Shown here: piece by piece, positions 1-3,830 of the stretch
How positions within the stretch are numbered: the first letter of the stretch is position 1
Layout: each line of letters begins with the position of its first letter
Assembly: GCA_023622465.1 (NCBI GenBank)
Contig: JAMNZE010000054.1
Coordinates: 1-5,498, forward strand
Reading direction: 5' to 3'
Source of the DNA: UBA5500 sp023622465
Lineage (GTDB): Bacteria > Bacillota > UBA994 > UBA5500
Length of the DNA stretch: 5,498 nt
Notes under the pieces: generated by a model
The model's input: the letters and a program-made list of their open reading frames with translations, nothing else
Told to the model about the DNA's origin: nothing
Database searches by the model: none
Translations under genes and position numbers: made by a program

Positions 1-624
1 ATTGGTCAAACCGGAACTACCCATTTTGCCGATTTCTTGTCCTTTGGCAACTTCAGCTCCCGCTTCGACAAGGGCTTCTGCCAAGTGGGCATACCGGGTG
101 ACCAGGCCTTCTCCATGATCAATCACCACATAAAGCCCCAGGGTCTGTTCTTCCGCCACCTCTCTCACCACACCGGCAGCAGCGGCTTGGATAGGCGTTC
201 CCTCAATACCTTGAATATCTATACCATAGTGCATCTCCACTTGTCCAGTGACCGGATGATGACGCCAGGCATAGGACGAAATGATTTGACCGGTGCAAGG
301 ATAAACCAATCCTTCCTCCTCTGGATTGCCTATTATCCTTTGCCAAACGGCTACTAGCATACTATCATCGGCCTGCCAGTCGGCCCAAGCCGCCCATTTA
401 GTCCCTACTGCGGCGCCCGGCTGGAAGCAATAGGCTAAATAGGTTTTACAAGACTGGGCCCATTGGAAAGGCAGAAAATTGAGCCCGGTTACTGCCAGCA
501 TCACTAATGCGCAGAAGAACCAGCGCCGAACTGCCGAATTGGTCGCCTGTTGGCTTTGCAAGCGGCGCCGATAGGAGGTTGTTCGGCGATTATATATGCG
601 TCGGTTATCTGACCAAAAAGGCAT
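1..624 (-). CDS. M23 (LytM-type) membrane metallopeptidase, SpoIVFA-like, C-terminus cut by window edge
   Basis: The reading frame is open from the ATG at 624 to base 1, giving 208 residues with no stop, so the C-terminus lies outside the window. Residues 1-34 are Arg-rich and presumably cytoplasmic. Residues 35-56 form one hydrophobic, Trp/Phe-rich membrane segment. About 50 residues of linker follow, and an M23 domain begins near residue 106. In it I see the family's entry motif in altered form (SSYAWRHHPVTG, where relatives have S-x-F-G-x-R-x-HPxTG), the zinc-ligand motif HYGID (H132, D136), the IDHGEG strand (165-172) and the RYAHL strand (H180). The last residues GSSGLTN are where the HxH motif should follow. 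The start is fixed by an in-frame TAA six codons upstream and a GAGGG site 8 nt before the ATG. M23 proteins of this kind cleave or bind peptidoglycan cross-links. Its place after pbp2-min-rodA suggests SpoIVFA, which anchors and restrains the SpoIVFB protease during sporulation. The M23 call is firm; the SpoIVFA role is inferred from context. Confidence 0.85.
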   Translation of the reverse strand, partial: MPFWSDNRRIYNRRTTSYRRRLQSQQATNSAVRRWFFCALVMLAVTGLNFLPFQWAQSCKTYLAYCFQPGAAVGTKWAAWADWQADDSMLVAVWQRIIGNPEEEGLVYPCTGQIISSYAWRHHPVTGQVEMHYGIDIQGIEGTPIQAAAAGVVREVAEEQTLGLYVVIDHGEGLVTRYAHLAEALVEAGAEVAKGQEIGKMGSSGLTN

Positions 625-653
625 CGCTGCCACCCTCTCTTACTCATTTCTAC

Positions 654-667
654 TCCATATATATGGA
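654..667. repeat. 14-nt perfect palindrome in the rodA-M23 gap
   Basis: TCCATATATATGGA reads the same on both strands. It sits between rodA and the M23 gene, overlapping the candidate -10 element. Next to it, 671-686 is a second inverted repeat (GTATA, 6-nt spacer, TATAC). Neither is followed by a T-run, so these are not terminators. They could be a protein-binding site, or simply the result of promoter-like AT alternation. Confidence 0.4.
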
Positions 668-686
668 CGAGTATAGAGGGATATAC
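658..686 (-). promoter_or_regulatory. Candidate SigE-type sporulation promoter for the M23/SpoIVFA-like gene
   Basis: On the minus strand GTATATC (686-680) acts as a possible -35 element. Exactly 14 nt later comes CATATATA (665-658) as a possible -10. The mother-cell SigE consensus, as I recall it, is K-H-ATA-NN, 14 nt, CATACAHT. The -35 fits fully and the -10 fits at 6 of 8 positions. A start near 651 would leave a leader of about 27 nt holding the GAGGG ribosome site at 637-633. The B. subtilis spoIVF operon is SigE-controlled, so the site is biologically sensible. The region is also AT-rich and palindromic, which could mimic this pattern. Confidence 0.4.
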
Positions 687-1775
687 CTAGAACAAGATCT
701 TCTGCCGCCTCATTCCCACATTTAAAACTAAAGCAATGGCCATGCAGTAGGCCAAATAGGCACTACCACCATAAGTTAGTAGAGGCAGGGGAATACCAGT
801 GATAGGCATGATCGACACTGTCATACCTATATTGATAAACAGTTGAAATAGAGTGAGTACAAATACCCCAATGGCCATCATGCTCCCAAACACGTCCTTG
901 GCATTAAGGGCGATTTGCAGCATGCGATACATCATAAACACGAACAGGCCGATAAGCACCAGGGCGCCAACAAAACCAAACTCTTCCGCCAGCACGGAAA
1001 AAATAAAGTCGGTATGCTGGGCCGGCAAGAAGTTGCGGGCGCCTTGGGTGCCCTGCATAAAACCTCGTCCAAAGAGACGGCCAGAACCAACAGCTATCAG
1101 CGATTGAGTAACTTGATAACCGCCCACATTGCGATACTGGGGCGCTTCCGGATCTAAGAAGACCAACAAGCGCATACGCTGGTAATCCTTCATAACAAAT
1201 TTCCACATAAATGGTATGGACATAATACCCAGCCCCACCAAACCGGCCAGATACTTTAGGTCCGTACCTACCCCAAAGAGCATGCCACCAAAGATGGCTA
1301 CAAAGACCAAAGCCGTGCCCAGATCGGGCTGAACTAGGATTAAAAGCATGGGTACACCTACTACCGCCCCGGCTCTAGCCAGATCCTTCCAATCCTTAAT
1401 CCTGCCATGCTGTTCTAGATAATAGGCAAAAGCAATGATGATAAAGATCTTAGCAAATTCCGATGGCTGTAATTGAAAGCCAGCAAGAGAAATCCACCGT
1501 TGAGCGCCACCACCTTCTTGGCCCACAACCAAAACAGCTAGCAATAGAACCAGGTTGACAATATAAATAGGCTTAACTAGTTTTGCTAACAGCCGGTAGT
1601 CAAAATAGAGAGAAGCGGCAATCAGGATGTTACCGATAGCCACCCAGATCAGTTGCTTTTTCATATGGTATTGGCTAGCACTACACAAAACAACGATGCC
1701 AATAGCAGAAATCATAAGCATCGCTAACCATAACTGCCAGTCTAGGTTTTTAAGCAACTTACGATCGAACCGCAC
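687..1775 (-). CDS. rodA: RodA, SEDS-family peptidoglycan glycosyltransferase
   Basis: RodA polymerises lipid II into glycan strands for lateral-wall growth, working with a class B PBP; the PBP2 gene lies upstream in this cluster. Counting from the GTG at 1784 (365 residues), the protein shows about ten hydrophobic segments and the SEDS hallmarks: AQRWISL with W97, LQPSEFAK (105-112), QPDLGTA (152-158), the GYQVTQSLIAVGSGRLFGRG stretch (222-241), LPAQHTDFIFSVLAEE (253-268) with the presumed catalytic Asp at D259, and the C-terminal ITGIPLPLLTYGGS (328-341). Length is normal for the family. I place the start at the GTG at 1775 (362 residues), because AGAGAGGGG at 1792-1784 ends 8 nt before it; the same purines abut the upstream GTG at 1784, which leaves that start without a usable site. 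SpoVE and FtsW are paralogues. The absence of division-gene neighbours and the presence of PBP2 favour RodA. I see no convincing SigA promoter just upstream, so it may depend partly on read-through from minE. Confidence 0.93.
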   Translation of the reverse strand: MRFDRKLLKNLDWQLWLAMLMISAIGIVVLCSASQYHMKKQLIWVAIGNILIAASLYFDYRLLAKLVKPIYIVNLVLLLAVLVVGQEGGGAQRWISLAGFQLQPSEFAKIFIIIAFAYYLEQHGRIKDWKDLARAGAVVGVPMLLILVQPDLGTALVFVAIFGGMLFGVGTDLKYLAGLVGLGIMSIPFMWKFVMKDYQRMRLLVFLDPEAPQYRNVGGYQVTQSLIAVGSGRLFGRGFMQGTQGARNFLPAQHTDFIFSVLAEEFGFVGALVLIGLFVFMMYRMLQIALNAKDVFGSMMAIGVFVLTLFQLFINIGMTVSIMPITGIPLPLLTYGGSAYLAYCMAIALVLNVGMRRQKILF

Positions 1776-1783
1776 CCTGCTCA

Positions 1784-1792
1784 CCCCTCTCT
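1784..1792 (-). promoter_or_regulatory. Ribosome binding site that decides the rodA start
   Basis: AGAGAGGGG on the minus strand is 8 nt from the GTG at 1775 but directly abuts the GTG at 1784. The spacing matches the minD and minE sites in this window, supporting the shorter start. Confidence 0.6.
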
Positions 1793-1834
1793 TTTATAGT
1801 TTACCATAGTGCTAGGTTGACTTTATAGTGGGAG

Positions 1835-1868
1835 AAATTAAAAGGTGAGAAGACAAGCTTCTCACCTT
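1835..1868 (-). terminator. Intrinsic terminator after minE
   Basis: On the minus strand, AAGGTGAGAAG and CTTCTCACCTT form a perfect 11-bp stem (1868-1858 and 1852-1842) around a 5-nt loop CTTGT. TTTTAATTT (1843-1835) follows. The first two stem bases are the last two bases of the minE TAA stop, so the hairpin starts as translation ends. The T-tract is broken by two A's and the stem is only moderately GC-rich, so termination may be partial and let some transcripts reach rodA. Confidence 0.75.
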
Positions 1869-2136
1869 ACAGGGCGCGGACATTTCGGCGAACGGCTTTA
1901 ATTGGTATACTCGTGATTAGTGCGGACGTGTTATCGTTCTGCTCCAACTCAATAGCCAGACCCCGCTCTTCTATTTCTACAAACTCGTTCAGCACGTCGA
2001 GGATGCGCTGTTTAATCAAATCCAATAGCTCGGGAGACAAACTGGAGCGATCATGGATCAGAATCAATTGCAACCTTTCTTTCGCTTTATCTCCGCTTCC
2101 CAGTCTCCCTCCCCAAAGACGTCTAAAATCAAACAT
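1867..2136 (-). CDS. minE: MinE, cell division topological specificity factor
   Basis: MinE binds membrane-bound MinD, displaces MinC, stimulates MinD ATPase and so drives the pole-to-pole oscillation that keeps division inhibition away from midcell. The 89-residue protein matches the usual length of about 88. Residues 1-10 (MFDFRRLWGG) are the amphipathic membrane-targeting start. Residues 17-31 (DKAKERLQLILIHDR region begins at 16) are the MinD-binding/anti-MinCD helix, with the family signature AKERLQ at 18-23. From about residue 35 to the end is the dimerising topological-specificity domain, including the LAIELEQND strand. I choose the ATG at 2136 over one at 2163: AAGGGGG (2151-2145) lies 8 nt before it, MFDF is the family's normal beginning, and the longer form would overlap minD by 14 nt. 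The gap to minD is 13 nt, indicating translation in the same transcript. Confidence 0.95.
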   Translation of the reverse strand: MFDFRRLWGGRLGSGDKAKERLQLILIHDRSSLSPELLDLIKQRILDVLNEFVEIEERGLAIELEQNDNTSALITSIPIKAVRRNVRAL

Positions 2137-2144
2137 TGCTATAG

Positions 2145-2151
2145 CCCCCTT
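2145..2151 (-). promoter_or_regulatory. Ribosome binding site of minE, overlapping the minD stop codon
   Basis: AAGGGGG on the minus strand shares its two A's with the TAA stop of minD (2152-2150) and lies 8 nt before the minE ATG. This fixes the minE start at 2136 and suggests translational coupling, keeping MinD and MinE in proportion. Confidence 0.7.
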
Positions 2152-2944
2152 AATCGATGCCAAAAAGCTTCTTTAGTCGACTAAAGAAGGTATCATCATC
2201 TTGCCACTCTTCGAAGGGCACCTCTTCTCCCAATAAACGACGACTGATATTGTAAAAAGCAAGGCCGGCCTTGGTGGTTTGGTTTAGTGCGATCGGTTCA
2301 CCCCTATTGGAGGAAATAACGATTTTCTCATCCTCGGGCACCACGCCGATCAGTCTTATAGCTAACAGGTCGACTATATCTTTAATGGCCAACATTTCGC
2401 CCCGTTTGACCATGTTAGGTTTTAGCCGGTTAATTACTAAATTGACGTCACTAATCTCTTCTGCTTCCAGCAGACCTATTACTCGGTCGGCATCTCGTAC
2501 CGATGATACCTCGGGATTAACGACTACTAAGGCCTGATCCGCACCGGCAATTGCGTTTCTAAAACCCCGCTCAATGCCCGCAGGGCAATCGAGGATCACA
2601 AAGTCAAATTCCTGTTTCAATTCGGTAATTAGTTGCTTCATCTGCTCGGGCGTCACCGCATCCTTATCTCTAACCTGAGCGGAAGGCAAAAGCACAAGAT
2701 TGTCTAGACGCTTGTCTCTAATAATAGCCTTTCTCCAGCTGGCTCGCCCCTCTATTACATCCACCAGGTGGTAAACGACCCGGTTCTCTAGGCCCATAAA
2801 CAAATCCAAATTGCGCAAACCGATATCCGCATCCACCAGGGCCACCTGTTTCCCCAGCGCTGCCAATCCGGCACCAATATTGGCGGTAGTCGTAGTCTTA
2901 CCCACGCCGCCCTTACCCGATGTGATCACTATTGCCTTGCCCAT
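2150..2944 (-). CDS. minD: MinD, septum site-determining ATPase
   Basis: MinD is a ParA/MinD-family ATPase that dimerises on the membrane when ATP-bound, recruits MinC to block FtsZ polymerisation, and is released when MinE triggers hydrolysis. The 264 residues are standard length. The deviant Walker A motif GKGGVGKTT covers 10-18, with the signature lysine K11 and P-loop K16. DADIGLRNLD (38-47) is switch I with D38 and D40. DCPAGIE (119-125) is the Walker B/switch II region. The last 14 residues (251-264, DTFFSRLKKLFGID) form the amphipathic membrane-targeting helix, ending with basic residues between Phe and Leu. The ATG at 2944 has GAGGGG (2958-2953) 8 nt upstream. It lies 32 nt after minC and 13 nt before minE, clearly one transcription unit. 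The only close alternative would be a related ParA/Mrp ATPase, which the membrane-targeting tail and flanking minC/minE rule out. Confidence 0.98.
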   Translation of the reverse strand: MGKAIVITSGKGGVGKTTTTANIGAGLAALGKQVALVDADIGLRNLDLFMGLENRVVYHLVDVIEGRASWRKAIIRDKRLDNLVLLPSAQVRDKDAVTPEQMKQLITELKQEFDFVILDCPAGIERGFRNAIAGADQALVVVNPEVSSVRDADRVIGLLEAEEISDVNLVINRLKPNMVKRGEMLAIKDIVDLLAIRLIGVVPEDEKIVISSNRGEPIALNQTTKAGLAFYNISRRLLGEEVPFEEWQDDDTFFSRLKKLFGID

Positions 2945-2976
2945 ACTCGCTTCCCCTCACTTTCCACATCTATACC

Positions 2977-3597
2977 TTAATAATTGATCCGATGACAGGG
3001 CTCAATGATAATCTGACCATCCCGTAAACGGGCTATCTCCGGCTCTAATTTGGCCTCCACGGTTTCTCCGTCGGGGCGTCGCGCTAAAACACCCGCAATA
3101 CTTACTTGCGCAGGCATCATTATATTAGCCGCTACAAAGGCGGATCTGTTACCCCCATAACCCGCATGGGCCGTCCCCCGCAGGGCCCCCATGACCACAA
3201 TATTTCCTTCGGCTATTATTTCTGCCCCCGGGTTAACATCGCCAATAATGACGATGTGACCGGGATGATACAGTTGTTGGCCTGAGCGAACTGGCTTCTC
3301 CACGATTAGCGATGTCATTTCTTTGCTATTAGGGGGTTCCGGCTCCCGAATCTGCTCCAAACGTACCAACTGTACTCCCTCGTACTTTTTGAGAATGCTG
3401 GAGACGGTCGCCATCTGATCCGCCGAAAGGGTACGCCGGCCGGTATTTATGACCACACGGGCACCGCGAAAAAAGTTGCGACTCGTGGCTAAACGCTGCT
3501 CTAGTGAGTTGACAACCTGTGGAAATTCCACTTCATCGTTTAAGTAAATGTGAATACCTTCCCGCGTTCCTTTGAATAATACAGCTTCTTCTGGCAA
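2977..3597 (-). CDS. minC: MinC, septum site-determining inhibitor of FtsZ
   Basis: MinC destabilises FtsZ filaments and is carried to the membrane by MinD. From the TTG at 3597 the protein has 206 residues, slightly shorter than E. coli MinC. An N-terminal FtsZ-binding alpha/beta domain covers about residues 2-82. A Pro/Glu-rich linker follows (about 83-96). The C-terminal right-handed beta-helix, which dimerises and binds MinD, begins at the VRSGQQ motif (103-108) and shows the regular GDVNPGAEI, GALRGTAHAG and AANIMMPAQVSIAG strand-turn repeats up to about 172. I choose the TTG because GGAGGGG (3610-3604) lies 6 nt before it. The ATG at 3612 is in frame and would add five residues, but it has no ribosome site and overlaps these purines. 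It is the first gene of the minCDE unit, downstream of a terminator and candidate promoter. Confidence 0.95.
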   Translation of the reverse strand: MPEEAVLFKGTREGIHIYLNDEVEFPQVVNSLEQRLATSRNFFRGARVVINTGRRTLSADQMATVSSILKKYEGVQLVRLEQIREPEPPNSKEMTSLIVEKPVRSGQQLYHPGHIVIIGDVNPGAEIIAEGNIVVMGALRGTAHAGYGGNRSAFVAANIMMPAQVSIAGVLARRPDGETVEAKLEPEIARLRDGQIIIEPCHRINY

Positions 3598-3603
3598 CTT
3601 CAG

Positions 3604-3610
3604 CCCCTCC
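3604..3610 (-). promoter_or_regulatory. Ribosome binding site that decides the minC start
   Basis: GGAGGGG on the minus strand is the strongest Shine-Dalgarno match in the window and is 6 nt (CTGAAG) from an in-frame TTG. It lies inside the reading frame if the ATG at 3612 is used, which argues that the TTG is the true start. Confidence 0.6.
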
Positions 3611-3637
3611 ATTGCAACTAACTCTAACTAGTGTTTC

Positions 3638-3675
3638 TTTCGCTTTAAAACGACCAGTTCCTGCTTTCCTCGACA
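3638..3675 (-). promoter_or_regulatory. Candidate SigH-type promoter with upstream Spo0A-box-like heptamer, before minCDE
   Basis: On the minus strand GCAGGAACT (3664-3656) is followed after 11 nt by AGCGAAA (3644-3638). The SigH consensus, as I recall it, is RNAGGAWWW, 11-12 nt, RNNGAAT; the match is 8 of 9 and 6 of 7. Just upstream, TGTCGAG (3675-3669) matches the Spo0A box TGNCGAA at 6 of 7 positions and sits after a T-run, as such boxes often do. A start near 3630 would leave a leader of about 33 nt before minC. The site lies after the PBP2 terminator, where a new promoter is needed. No SigA promoter is evident here. Confidence 0.45.
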
Positions 3676-3714
3676 AAAAGGGCAAAAAATGGGGCTTCCG
3701 GCTTAGGTTGACAG

Positions 3715-3752
3715 AAAAAAATAGGGCTGCGCAAGAGATCTTGCAACAACCC
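3715..3752 (-). terminator. Intrinsic terminator between PBP2 and minC
   Basis: On the minus strand GGGTTGTTGCAAG (3752-3740) pairs with CTTGCGCAGCCC (3735-3724) around the loop ATCT. This gives a 12-bp stem including two G-U pairs and one bulged T. TATTTTTTT (3723-3715) follows directly. It begins 78 nt after the PBP2 stop codon (3831-3833). It should separate the PBP2 transcript from minCDE. The preceding 60 nt contain segments that could pair with parts of either stem arm, so regulated read-through is possible. Confidence 0.85.
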
Positions 3753-3830
3753 AATGTGTTTGCAGGCCGCTGCCCAACCTCTGTATGACAAGGGCAGCAA
3801 CGAAACTCCTAAGATCCTAATGCAATAGCC

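Noticed and set aside
37..357. Plus-strand 106-codon open frame
   Set aside because: It is the exact complement of the conserved M23 domain, whose frame carries clear motifs.
507..725. Plus-strand 72-codon open frame across the rodA-M23 gap
   Set aside because: It lies antisense to the M23 start and the rodA end, has low-complexity composition, and no ribosome site. It is a shadow of the minus-strand genes.
1797..1808. SigF-like -10 element GGTAAACTA before rodA
   Set aside because: The -10 pattern fits, but there is no GCATR-like -35 about 15 nt upstream, so it cannot be supported.
1793..1827. SigA-like TATAAA boxes upstream of rodA
   Set aside because: Neither copy has a TTGACA-like element at 16-18 nt, and the nearer copy would place the start inside the ribosome site.
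2137..2163. Longer minE start at 2163 adding nine residues
   Set aside because: It would overlap minD, lacks a ribosome site and adds residues before the conserved MFDF beginning.
3533..3754. Minus-strand 73-codon open frame in the minC leader
   Set aside because: It begins inside the terminator hairpin, has no ribosome site, and overlaps minC in another frame. The product is Cys/Phe-rich with no recognisable pattern.
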